A stretch of DNA of 64,000 bases. It comes from Tetranychus cinnabarinus (taxonomy: Eukaryota; Arthropoda; Arachnida; Trombidiformes; Tetranychidae). The translations under genes were made by a program, and so were the position numbers. The notes beneath the pieces are model-generated. The model searched no databases. It saw only the letters and a list, made by a program, of their open reading frames with translations, and had not been told where the DNA came from. The stretch lies in the NCBI GenBank assembly GCA_022266195.1, contig WHVY01000002.1, positions 3,673,001-3,737,000 of the forward strand. The letters are read 5' to 3'. Below are positions 50,843 through 62,777 of this stretch, piece by piece (the first letter of the stretch is position 1; each line of letters opens with the position of its first letter).

Positions 50843-51310
50843 ACTGTGTAGACTTTGTAGGGACATGAAAATCGAACACATTAGTACTATTAAAAACCTT
50901 CTCCAATCGACAGTGTTCGAGAAAATCGAGGTCGAAGTTGAAACTTCGATTGCCTTTTGACCAATTATGGAAGAAGTTTTTTTCACGAAACTTATTTTTC
51001 TAATGACTCTTTTGATATTTAACCAGAAAGTTAACTTATTTTGAGAAATAAAAGTTTCTATTTTCTTTGAAACAGATCAATTCGATTTTTAGGTAAACCG
51101 ACTTTATTCTGGGGTCACAAAAGTTAGAGCACTGAAACTTAATGTTTGCCCATAAAAATTGCTTGGTCACATCATGGATACAAAATATTTCTTCTTTTAT
51201 CAATAGTTTTCTTGATTTAGGCCTAATAACCTAAAACTTTGAGCCTCGATATTTCGAAAACGAGATCACTTACAATCATTATTCTTTCCCCAATTTAATG
51301 CTTTACTAAC
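50843..51310 (+). repeat. Unclassified repeat, copy A (direct)
   Basis: This is the first of three diverged copies of a unit of about 470 bp. It starts near GACTTTGTAGGGACAT and runs through GAAAATCGAGGTCGAAG, ACCAGAAAGTTAACTTATT, CATGGATACAAAATATTTC and ends near CATTATTCTTTCC. It aligns along its length to copies B (same orientation) and C (opposite). No open frame is shared, so it is probably non-coding. Borders are approximate. Confidence 0.7.
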
Positions 51311-51512
51311 TAGTAAATCAATTCATCTAAATAACTTTTCATTAGAGCATTATGATTATGATATTCGGCCTTTGAATGTACAAGAAACAACTTATTCAAC
51401 AAACAAAACACATATTAACCCATTTCTTGGTAAATAAACCAATTTTCTGGTAAAACATTTAGATGAAATGCAAAGAGTGCTGCCAGAGGCTCGATCATTT
51501 GGTTTGAGAGTT

Positions 51513-51990
51513 GAGACTTGGTGGGTTTGTGGCGACATAAAACCTGAGTCTATCTGTGCTATTAAATAAGTCATCCGATGGACAGTTCTTGAAGAAATCG
51601 AGGTCAAAGTTGAAACTTCGATCGCCATTTGTCCAGCTATTGAAGCAGATTTTTTTATGAAACTTATTTTACTGATGTATCTAACCACCAGTTATTGATT
51701 ACCAACCAGAAAATGGTCTTATTTTGAGAAATAAGCTTTTATTTTCCTGTAAAACAGATCAGATGCAACTTTTCGTTAAATCGATCGTTTACTGTGACCT
51801 TAAAAGTTAAAATGCTGAAACTTATTGTGTGTGTGTCAATATTGTTTACACATATCATGGATACAATATTTTTCTTCTTTTATCGATAGTTCTCTTGATA
51901 TCGACCATTGAACTTAGAACTTTGAGTCCACTTATTTCGAGAACCGTAACATCTGCAACCACCATTCTTTGGCCAATTAATAGATTTTGT
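51513..51990 (+). repeat. Unclassified repeat, copy B (direct)
   Basis: It has the same landmarks as copy A in the same order: GGCGACAT, AAATCGAGGTCAAAGTTG, ACCAGAAAATGG, AAACAGATCAGATGC, CATGGATACAATATTTTTC, and an ending near CCACCATTCTTTGG. It is diverged from A by substitutions and small indels. About 200 bp of unrelated sequence separate it from copy A. Confidence 0.7.
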
Positions 51991-52202
51991 TAGGGAATAT
52001 AATATACTGTGCATGCTTCTTCGTTCAAGTTCCTATGAATAAAGTTATAACATTATATTGTGCCTACTTCATTCATAAAGTTAAATGGTTATTCAAACAC
52101 AAATCTTACGATTTGCTAGAAGGATATTCATTATTCAATCAATTAAATCAGACTTTCTTCAGCATTAAGTCACATCCTGTTTTAGCTCATAGTAATTTCT
52201 AA

Positions 52203-52655
52203 TGATTTGTCGAAGAATGGTGATCGTATATGCAACCATTCTTGATATATCTAGCCTCAAAGTTTTTAGGCCAATCGTCGAAATCAAGAAAACTATTGTT
52301 AAATTCCGAAAAGTATCTACCTCACCGTATTTACCCATGAGCTTTATCGGTGGAAAATGAGTTTAAGCTGTCTAACTCTTAAGGCCGCAGAGAAAAGTCG
52401 ATTTAACTGAAAATCGAACTTGATCTGTTTTACAGAAAACGAAAATGTTATGTCCCAGAATAGATGCATTTTCTGGTTAGGCATCAAAATTTACTTCAGG
52501 AAAATGATTTTGAAGGAAATATCTGGTCACACAACTGTACCAAAGCCGATCGAAGTTTAAACTTTTAAACTCGATTTTCTCGAAAGCCGTTGATCGGAGA
52601 AGATATTTAATAGCCTTAATGGACTCAATTCTTATGTCCCTACAAACTGGCAGAG
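52203..52655 (-). repeat. Unclassified repeat, copy C (inverted)
   Basis: Read on the minus strand it begins CAGACTCTGCCAGTTTGTAG (from about 52653). It continues through TTCGAGAAAATCGAG, ACCAGAAAATGCATC, AAACAGATCAAG and ACAATAGTTTTCTTGATTTC, and ends near ACCATTCTTCGACAAATC. It therefore lies tail to tail with copy B. Confidence 0.7.
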
Positions 52656-55625
52656 TCTGAATTCAAGTGAAATCGATTTTCACCCGTTTTAATCCATTTT
52701 GTTTCAATTTTGTCAATTTGTGCACATAAAACCTTCAAACCTCTTAAATCTTAAGCCAAAGGTTTTTTTCAATAGTCTTTCAAGCAACTCTTGCATCTGT
52801 GAGTTCAAAACTGAGCCAAATTATCAAACCTTCTGTCAAAATATCAATAGAAAGGCCAATAAATGTGAAATTTTATGGCACAGATGAAATCTTCGAACAA
52901 AACATCATTTGTAAACTAGTGTTGAACGCAAACATTCTTACAATTTTGAAGTCATTGTTTCTTCGCTTAAGCTCATTTGCGAAATGTAACTTTTGATTTG
53001 TTTGAAGTGTTACTTCGATTCAAACTAGTAAAGACACGATATGACAGTCTCTATCAAGCAATTGAATAAAATGGACTGCAAAAAATGTAAAAATGAATTG
53101 TGTCCGAGCAATAAAAGCAAAAATTGCTAAAATTGGTTTCTTTTCACGATTTACTTCAAGAAAATGAAGCAAATTTTCACATAACCAGATGCCAAGACGC
53201 AATCCAATGTAGACCTCAATTAGCTTATGATCAATTGACATTTTGATTCAATTTTGACCAAGATAATATTAGAATGAATGAATACTCGGAACTAATAAAA
53301 GGAACAGAATAATGATGAAATAACGTGACCAAAACTGAAACCAGAATCATTAGTAACTCAAACAAAAAGCCAATAATATTTACCTTATTCTCAACATTGA
53401 TCAAGTTAAAGTATATTAACAGTTGAGAAACTAATGAGCAAACTAAATTAACCAGCAAAGACTAATGTTAAACAATTGAATATAAACAATTAAATGAAGA
53501 TGAATTAAGATGCAAAAGGGCAACTTGACACAAATTGAAATACAATTATATCGAGCGACATGATGATTATATACCTGAGAAAGGTGATAATAAATACAAT
53601 GAACTAAACAATAACCCAAATTGAATGTAAATATATATTTTGTGTCTTAACTGTAATAATACTTTTGGGTGCAACTCTTAATCCCTCAACTAATAAATCG
53701 TATTTTCATATCATTTGAATTCACTCACATGAACACAGTTTAGTTCAATTTATCAAACCTTTTATCATGATTATCATAATTAATAATAGTGCTTTCATGA
53801 AACAAAAAAAGAGTCCAGGATAAAATGAGAAAAGAATATGAAAGAAATGAACAAAAAAAGAAGAAGTTTATTGACCTTTCCTTTCATTATTAATATTTAT
53901 ATTCAAACTCAATAAGTTATTACATTTTTTCATTGAATTCACTCCCAACTCTCTTTGCACTTTCATGATTCAAATTTTAATCTAAACTTGAATAGTTGAA
54001 ATAATGTTGAGAAGAGGTTTATTATTACAGTTGTTGAGGTCAATAGCTGTCAACTGAATAATTGAACATTTCAAAGAGTCTATTGAATAAATTGCTAAAG
54101 GCTTCATCAGATGCATTTTATTGGACATTTGGTCAACATTCAGATTGACTTATTGGTCAACTTAATGTTTCCTTCAGTAAACTGTAACATTTATGGAAAT
54201 TTAAAGTTGCAACAAAAAATTGGCTTCACTTGGAGTGAATGAATCTTAATTAAATATTCATTTGAATTTTGGGTTTCATTTTTAACTTTCACCTTTTAAT
54301 GTTTATATTGATTTAATAGGTTGAAATAATTGCTACCTTTAACCTTTTGTTGGCCTTTTTGTTTGCGCTTTTACTTGATGAAAAATGATTTTGCAAAATT
54401 GTTTACAAAATTGTCAAAAAAGTAAAGGAAAACATTTTGTTCATATCGATCCACTTTTTTTTGCTTTCAGCTTTTGTCTTCAACTGTACATCAAAAGGTA
54501 TTTTTGGACTAACAAGATTCAACTGAATAGCTTATTCCTGTTGAAGGTTTCATGTAACCTTTACTTTAACTGTAAACTTTCATTGAATCAGTTTCGTAGG
54601 AATTGACAAATCAAATCTGTCTCATTCTTGAAAGGACAACTTTTGTATGTTTCATCGGGCTTTCATCCGACAATTGAATAAGTTCAACTTGAAATTCATT
54701 AATTTGTTTACATTGATTATTTCTTTGCCTTTTGCTTTCACCATTTACATATTTCCTTTGCGAGACTTTAAACTTTTGATTGGCAGGTTTGCATTTTACA
54801 CGAAAGGTTTGCAATTTGATTTACAATTGAAATGAGTGAAGGAAAATGAATCAACTGAAGTATCGGAGAAAAGAGAAGAAACTGTTACAGGTTTACAGGG
54901 TTTTTTACAGCAATCCATTGATACACAATCAATATTGTTCCCTTGACAGTTTGTTATTTATCAGAATCTGAAATGTTTACTGGAAAAACATTTTGTTTAT
55001 CAATAATCAGTTAATCATGAGGATTTAATAGCGTTCATATTGAATTACTATTACACTAATATGATAATCTGGATTGAAGGAGTTGGATTTATGTGGATGA
55101 GGGAAAAATAAGAGTAAAATTACCAAATATTAAATTCCAATCTGATTAAAAGGATTGATACCTATTCAATCTGTCTACAAGAGTCTAGAGGAAATAATTT
55201 TTTTTGGAATAACCATTGATTGTAATTTCATAGACGATCAGATGAAAATTCAATATCTGGCAACTATTCATTGGATTAGGTTTTCCTCGTGAAGAGTTGG
55301 GATGCATGAATAAAGATTTATCAGATAACTAGCTGAGTGAACATGATTAACTTGTGCAAATGGATTGATTGAAAACACTGTATTCCGGTGTTCAGATGAT
55401 TCTTTACCCATCTTGTCCATTTAACCACAATAACAATGATTCCTTGTAAATAGTCGTCTTCACCCAAAACCAATCTTTTCTTTTATCATTTTTCTCTCCT
55501 TTTTATTCTTTATTTTACTCTTTACCATTCTTGTTCTTTCTTGCTCAGCTTCTGTTTCCTCTGTTTTTCCTCATCCTTTCAGATTCATGAACAAACTGCA
55601 TGATGACTCATCCTAAAGGTTGTGA

Positions 55626-55670
55626 TGACGTATAAATGATGAGGAAAATCATGGCGCATGGGTCATCAGG
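55626..55670 (+). promoter_or_regulatory. Putative TATA-type core promoter
   Basis: On the plus strand TGACG is followed by TATAAAT (about 55631) and, some 30 bp later, by GGCGCATGGGTCATCAGG, a GC-rich patch with a pyrimidine-purine initiator candidate. It faces SLC41, whose leader is spliced from somewhere upstream. Distance and lack of transcript data keep this tentative. Confidence 0.25.
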
Positions 55671-55899
55671 TTAACATTGGTAATTTCTTGTGTAATATTA
55701 TCTGAATCAAAGTAGATAAGATTAACAGGATAAAAGTTATTCCATGGATGGTAAAATGTGGAATATGATGAAGGAAATTCTGTAAGGAAAAGAGAGAAGA
55801 AAAGTTACTTTAGTGAGATGCCAAATATTATCAACTTAAGTTTTTTAAAGGTTGTTACAATGGGAAATGAAAACCGTCAGATGGAATGGGTGAGATTCT

Positions 55900-56800
55900 G
55901 AACAAGTTTGTTTGTTTCAAGAGATCAGCAGAAAAAAAATGGAAACAAAAAATTAGAGAATTGAAAGTGAAAAGAGGAAAAAGAGAGTGAAAAAATGAAA
56001 TAATGGAAAGTACAAACAAAGCTGTTACAAGAATTGAAGACCAGTATTCAGCAAAATGATGATGAAGATAACAATCAAGTTGAAAGAAAGAGAGAGAGCA
56101 GGGAATGAATGAGGAGAAGGAATGGAAAAGAAAATGATAGCGATGAAAAAATAAGAATCATGATAGTAGGAAAATGACGAGGAGTGAAAGTGTGTAGGTA
56201 AGGCTGGGAGCAAGTCAAGTATACTTTATACATAAATATTATATAATATATATATAAAGGCTACAAATGAGTTTTATGGTTAAAACAAGTGATATTAAAT
56301 GAGAGAGGGAAGAACAGGGGAAAAGAGGGAAAAAGAGTGAGATGATGAACACGTATCGCGTGTTGGCTGAGTTGTTGACAAAACAACATAAATGGGTAAG
56401 AGGGAGTTGAAATGGTGGGAATGTCAAAGTGAATCTGATTGTGAGTTGGAGAAGAGAAATGGATGAAGATATGTTTTGATGGTTAGAGTGGAGACAGAAT
56501 AGATGAGTCAGTTGTGAGGACAAGTGAAGATAGAAAGATTTTGAGAATGAATGAGGAGAAAGATATAAGAAAAGTTGAGCAAGATTCATGGGGAAGGAGT
56601 TTATATTATGGGAGATTTGATGATTCACTTGAGATTGAGACTTTTAAAAATGGTGTAAATGCTTTAGCTATTTAAGATTTACTTTGCCATTGGGAAGGGA
56701 GGAGGAAGGAGGAAGAAGGAAGAATAGAATAGATGTAAGAAAAAAGTGAAAAGGTAAAAAACAAGAAGGGGTGAGTCAATGAGTTACAATGAAGAAAGGA
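55900..56800 (+). repeat. Long purine-rich tract
   Basis: For about 0.9 kb the plus strand is strongly G+A biased (for example gagagggaagaacagggg and ggaggaaggaggaagaagg). A pyrimidine-rich segment follows at about 56890-57000. This bias creates spurious open frames on the minus strand. A short TA-rich run (atataatatatatataa) lies inside near 56241. Confidence 0.6.
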
Positions 56801-59800
56801 TGAAAGATCAGAAGGATTTGTTATTTTTCAGTCGATGCTTAACAAATCTTTTTACCAAGTTACATCCAACTGTGAATTGATGTATACTTTTTAGCTTTAC
56901 TCTCCTTTCTTGTATCTTTCCTTATTCACATTATTCTTTCCTTGATTCCTTCACTTTTCACCATTTTCCTTGGTAATTTTTTCTTCTTTTCCTTCTTTTT
57001 TTATATTGAATCAGTAATTTTACATGTAACAATTGCAGACTCTTTGAATTTAGTTTGATATCCTTTTTGCTGGTTCAATCTGAAATCCTGCTGGGAGAAC
57101 ACCTCGCTAATTTGAATTTTACAAAACCATTGGGTTTCAAAAAAAAACAATTCAGTCAGGTAGAAACAGGTTCAAATTTTGGTGAATTCAGAAATGTAGA
57201 TAACATTAGAATGGTTATGTACTCATGAATGATGCACTATTCAACTATTCTGGGTGAAGTAAATTAACCCAGAAAACTAAATCTGGATTTGAATTTTTCA
57301 CTAAGAAAATCAATCAACTGACAAATAACAACTGGTTACTCGTTGAGTCACACACATGGACATGTGTTGAAAAACAGCTTAGTCAGGTGAAGAAAACTTG
57401 ATGTATCCATAATCGAATTGCATTGAATCAGATTACATTGAAATATTGATGATTTGTCCAAAATATAATAACCCAAAAAACGGTACAATTACACTAAAAA
57501 ATGTTTAAAAGATCACAATAAAAAGATAATGCTTGGCCATTTTGAAAAAACCAAGTTTTTAAGACAAAAGAAGTTTTGGTTTACAGAATCCTTCACTTTA
57601 AACTTTGCCCTACGTTACTCATAAGGCGGTTGGAAAACAAAAAATAATTTTTTGCTTTCCCCTCAAATTATGGCGCTATATCAAGGCTTTGGCTTTACAT
57701 TTGTAATCAGGTGATATTGAAAGCATTGAGACGTTCAGTTCCTTAAACAAGTAAATTGATCTTTGTGAGTCTCTAAGTATAAATGATCAAATTTCGAATC
57801 ACAATTTTTGAAATTCAATCTTCGATAACAATGTAAGTGTCATGTTGGTAGTCTTTCTTCATTCAACTGCTAAAATCTTGGATTATTACCATAACTTGAG
57901 TTTTTTTTGCAAATATTGTGGAGATTGTGTTTTTTAGCAACGTCTTAAGGATTGCCAATCAATTTATCTAAACAATTCCAGCTGAAATCACTATAAACTG
58001 CAACAAGTCGTTTCTTCAATTTTCTGATCGCATTGTTTTTTTGGAGTTATATCCTTTCAAGTGGAATTTCATGGAATGAAGTCTGGATTTTTTATTTCTC
58101 CAGCTTTCCTAAAATCAATTTGCTGCTATTTTTCAAGCTGATAAATTACCTTGGTGAGTTGTTTAATTAACTATACATTTTACATTCTTGTGTTCCTATC
58201 ATCCATTTTGATTTGAAATCTATTGTTCATTATACTCCATTATTCTTGACTCATCTATACTTTTATACTCATCTGCATTTCTTTCAATGTCTTTACCTTT
58301 TTTTTACTTATATTGATTCAATTTTTCATCTTTCACCCAGTGTTAGGTGATACTGTGAGGAAAATCATGGATGGAAAATGAAACACTCAAAAAAGCAATA
58401 ATGGTTCACTTCGAACAAGAGGTTTGTATTATTATTTAGAAAAACAATTCACGTTCACTCATCTCTTTATTTCTATCTCATGCATCTCGAGGAATTCAGG
58501 AGAAGAAGAATAATTTCTTAAATAAAAAAAGGCTCTCTTGAAACAAGCAACAGACATCCCATTAACCTTGCCTATTGGGATTTTCCTCTCGAAAAGAAAT
58601 CTCAAGTCAAGTTCCATAGATGGTGGTGATGATGATGATGGTCAATAGTCAAACATGATATACACACGTAAATCACATTAATATACACGTTTGCCACTCA
58701 GTTCCACTCTGATTCCCCCCATCATTTAGATCTAAATCACCAAGGTATATCATTGAATGAACATATTGTTACAAAACTTCTGCTTTTTGAACTGAAATTA
58801 ACATCCATTCTCTTTATATTTCTTTCGCTATCTTTTTTCTTCAATTTAGCCATCAAGCTGGAATGGTTTTAGAATTGCTTTCCACTGCGCAAAAATAGAA
58901 AACTAATTGGTATCCAGAACAATTCAGCATTAGAATTGGTTCCTCACAGTAGAATCCTCAGTTGGAAATTAGAAAGGCGTAAATTCGGTTGATTGAAAAA
59001 ACTTGTTGAATGCTGTTGACAACAGAGGGCAATGAATATGCCAACACTGTTAGTGTTGAGTTAAATGATGAACATGAAAGAAACGTGTTAATAGAGATTA
59101 ACCACGACAGAATCTGATCTTCATTTTGATCTTGAACCAGCATGGATCTACATCTTTACCATTTAATTTTCCTGCGCTTAGCAACATACTGAATTAGAAG
59201 AAATTGTATGCAAAAATCGTAAAAATGTTGCGAAAGCTGTTTTTATGACTTGATCGTTCAAAGACCTTAGTGTCTAGGTGATGCACACAAAGTTCAATAC
59301 AGCAAAAGGCAATGACTCGCCTTTAATATCATCTTTAGTGGGATTAACTCTCCGTGACATTCACTATTTAACATTAAAGCCTGATTAGTTATCAGCACCG
59401 AATCAATGTTATCTTGGATCATGTATTTCGTACTTTCATCATTTCTCATCTTTTGTACAGAAACTTTAGACCTTGCTTCTCAGCAACAGAACTATCTGCA
59501 AAGAATGAATGACGAAAAGTAGGGAGATGTGCGTAAATTTTAATTTTACTTTCTTTTCTTGTATCCATACAAATACATCTTTTATATCTTATCCTTATCA
59601 AATATCTAAAAATTGAATCATTTTCTCTTTTACAGATGCTGAACTTTCTAATAGCGGTACGATTATGATATACTGTGAACCTTTCTCAACTTGGAATATC
59701 TGTAAGAATAAAGCGACATTTATCCTTGCACATTGATGATAAATCCTATCAGCTATCTATACAGCTGAAAGTCAATGTAACAAATGTGTAGCAATTGAAA

Positions 59801-60939
59801 TTTCATCTTTTGATCTAATTAATCAGACTGTAATTTGGATAACTCATCGATTTTCAAGGTTATTTTAAATCTCAAATAGTCGAATTGATTCAGTTATTAT
59901 TGTCCATTACAATTTATATGTTGATCATAAATAATTACAAGCATTTAGATCACTTTGAAGGATAAATCATTCCCCTAACTTTAGCTCTTGGAATCATTGG
60001 ATGACAAAAACCATTCAATATCATGTTTAAAAATGTGTCATTAATTAGGATTATTTCATAGATTTGTAGTAATTTTTAATTTGATTGAATTTCAATTTTC
60101 ATCTATGATTTTGTAAATCATGTGTCTAACCTCGAAACCTTAATTTAACTGGTAATAGACATATTTGATTTAGCAAACTACTAATTGCTCAATCCAATTT
60201 TAGTTTCATGTTTCATTCAGTATTTATTTATAGTTATTCACTAATGAATGAACTATCAATGAAATTTCTCGTAAAATGATAAAAAATTAATCATTTATAA
60301 ATTAAAATTGGAAAGATGATCAATTGTATTTGCTATTGAAATCTCTATTAATGCCAACAGTTAATCTAAAGCTTCTCTAATCCATAAAATAAACTAAACT
60401 TACTGTTTTCCCTTGGATAAAGCTTATTCAGTCTTAATGTTTGGCCAACAAATTTTTACCTTAGTGAATAATTATTCATTTAATCCTGTTAATCAACCAA
60501 TGAACGATATTGCGTTTGATAATAACATTGTGAGAAACGGTGTCAATTAGGCCGACACAATGTTTGTTGTTTAATTGTAAGTTAATTGTAAATCTGTTGA
60601 CTGTGACCTTCAATCTTAATTTTTACCAATTGATTTACTCACCCAACAACATCAAGTAACAACAAATCAACAAAATGAATTCCAATTACGCCATATATTA
60701 AATTGGGATCGACATATAGCCAAGCAAAAGTGATGATAATCACAATTACAATCTCATCTGATTTCAACAGTTAATTCTCCCCTTTACCTCCCTCATTATA
60801 TTCATCATCAACATCTTTTATAATAACAACGGGTTCAACCTTGCAAAGCATTTCTTCTCATCCCTCATCCTTTCCACTTTTTTTGTGTTATCATCATCAC
60901 TTTCAATTTTTTATCTTCTTCTTCTTCTTTTCATTGTAG

Positions 60940-61171
60940 ATCCTTCCCATGAAGACCACATGAACATTATTATCACAATCAAGCCCAACCCCAAGAATTA
61001 AATCATTGGCCTTGCCGTTGAATCCCGCTCAACTGACAAACAAATGAAGAGACAAACTTGATCAAATGGTTGTAACCTAAATCTGACTCGAACCATCAAC
61101 ATTATCCATCGTCCCACCATCATTTGTACACACACAGTCATACACACTGTTGATCATTTTTCAGTGTTAAT
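60940..61171 (+). promoter_or_regulatory. SLC41 5' UTR exon with four uORFs
   Basis: A pyrimidine-rich tract ending in ttcattgtag (AG at 60938-60939) is a strong acceptor, so the leader is spliced from an upstream exon not located here. Before the main start there are four ATGs, each with a short frame closed before it: 60949-60963, 60960-61001, 61044-61061 and 61066-61080. Such a leader should lower or condition translation of the transporter. This is an inference from sequence. Confidence 0.55.
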
Positions 61172-62777
61172 ATGTTACCTAGTATACCATTTCGTGCTCG
61201 CAGCTATTCATTAACAATTAGTGAGAATCAACTGACCAATGGATCGGGAGATCGTCGTCGATCAATTAGCAATCAACTTTCAAATAATAACAATAATAAT
61301 TATCCTTGTTCATCAACTGTGCCAACTTCAAATTTACAAAGTAAACCGATAAAGTCATTAAAACCAGTCAAAACATCAACAGTATCAACCACCATTAAGG
61401 GCAACCATCTGATTCAATCCAAAAATAATAACGAGAAACATTCAAATTTGAATTGTGCTCGTGAAAATTGTAATCTTCAACAAATGGAACCAACAACCCA
61501 ACAACAACAACAACCAATTGTTTCCTTTGCCAAAACCTGCTATGATAATCCAATAATGTTGCAACCTAAATGCAATGGTTCTTTAATGATTTCACTGGAC
61601 CCAAAAGATTTGTACAAACAGCAAATTAATATATCGACATCAGCTACGCCAACAGAGGCACAATCAGTTACATTTGCAAATAACATCATCAATGACTCTA
61701 ATAATAATAACAATAATCGAATACCATATATTTGTGAAACAAAGTTTACTCCTAGTAATGTAATTAACCGGTCATCAACCGAGCTGGTTAAAATACGAAC
61801 AGAAAGCCTTAAGGTTGAGCTTGATACTAACAATAACTCATCGCCTTCTCCACATCAACTGTGTCCACCGACTGGAGGTGGCCTTTCACCTGTTGATTCT
61901 GACCGTAAAAGTCGATCCTTTTCAGCATTTTCCGGAATAAGTCACAATTCAGGGCGACGAAAATCAACTCTACTGCGTGATGAATCCCCTTATAAAGCTT
62001 TACGAGAGTTAATCATTCCCTGTTTAATAGCAGGCTTTGGTAATGTGGCCACTGGCGTTATATTTGCTCACGTTCAAACTTGGGCTGTTTTTGAAAATGT
62101 GCCTCAGTTGAACATTCTGGTTCCAGCATTACTAGGACTTAAAGGTAATGTTGAGATGACATTGGCTTCTCGTTTATCAACTCACGCCAATCTTGGGGAT
62201 CTTGATGATAAAATGGCAAGAAAAAAGTTAATCACCAGTAATATGGCTCTAGTTCAAACGCAAGCATCTACTGTGGGCTTTTTTGCGCCTCTCCTTGCAC
62301 TAGCAGTCTCATACATTTGGCCTTCTGATGGTTCCGATTTAACTCTCCATGAAGCTATCCTATTGATTGCTGGTTCAGTTTTAACTGCTAATATCGCCAA
62401 CCTGTTCCTTGGATCCCTCATGTGTGGTGTTATTGTGGCCTCTCGTCATCTTAAAATCAACCCAGACAATATTGCGACTCCAATTGCTGCATCTTTCGGA
62501 GATTTAACCACAATGGCGCTTTTAGCTTACATCAGTCACCTTTTGTTTTCAATAATTCATATTCCTTGGATTCAAGTGGTAATTCTTGGCGGTATCATGA
62601 CATTTATACCTTTCCTTGTCATGTTTGCTCGTAAACTTGCTGTTACAAGAAAACTTTTGATTACTGGTTGGTTTCCAATCTGTGGAGCCATGATTCTTCA
62701 GATTACAGGTGGTAAAATAATGGAAAATTCACTTGATCAATTTACAAAATTAGCCGCGTTTCAGCCTGTAATAAATG
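61172..62777 (+). CDS. SLC41-type magnesium transporter, first coding exon (partial)
   Basis: SLC41 proteins are MgtE-like plasma-membrane Mg2+ carriers or Na+/Mg2+ exchangers with two MgtE membrane domains. This exon encodes 535 residues plus one base, ending in AAT G|gtaagt, and the gene continues beyond the window. Residues 1-280 are disordered, rich in Asn, Ser and Gln. From about 285 the first MgtE domain follows: IIPCLIAGFGNVATGVIF, then LVPALLGLKGNVEMTLASRL (about 316-335), a near-exact family signature. Several hydrophobic helices come next, and NPDNIATPIAASFGDLTT (about 429-446) supplies the acidic pore motif with Asp in FGDLTT. The second MgtE domain must lie to the right. The ATG at 61172 is the first in the long frame, in a weak context. 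The N-terminal tail is longer than in vertebrate SLC41A1. Confidence 0.92.

Larger units (their letters stand above)
46070..60939. other. Long gene-free stretch upstream of SLC41
   Basis: About 15 kb hold no coding exon that I can support. Most is AT-rich sequence like that left of the mariner. It includes the three-copy repeat at 50.84-52.66 kb, paired TATCGATA sites, a purine-rich tract and a putative promoter, all listed separately. Minus-strand frames such as 56239-56628 reflect biased composition. A possible leader-exon donor (attaccttg|gtgagt) lies near 58154 on the plus strand. Confidence 0.5.

Noticed and set aside
51392..51688. 98-codon minus-strand frame across repeat copy B
   Set aside because: The corresponding frame is not kept in copies A or C, so it is unlikely to be coding.
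56239..56628. 129-codon minus-strand frame
   Set aside because: It lies in a purine-rich tract; the translation is a Leu/Ser/Phe/His-biased product with no domain.
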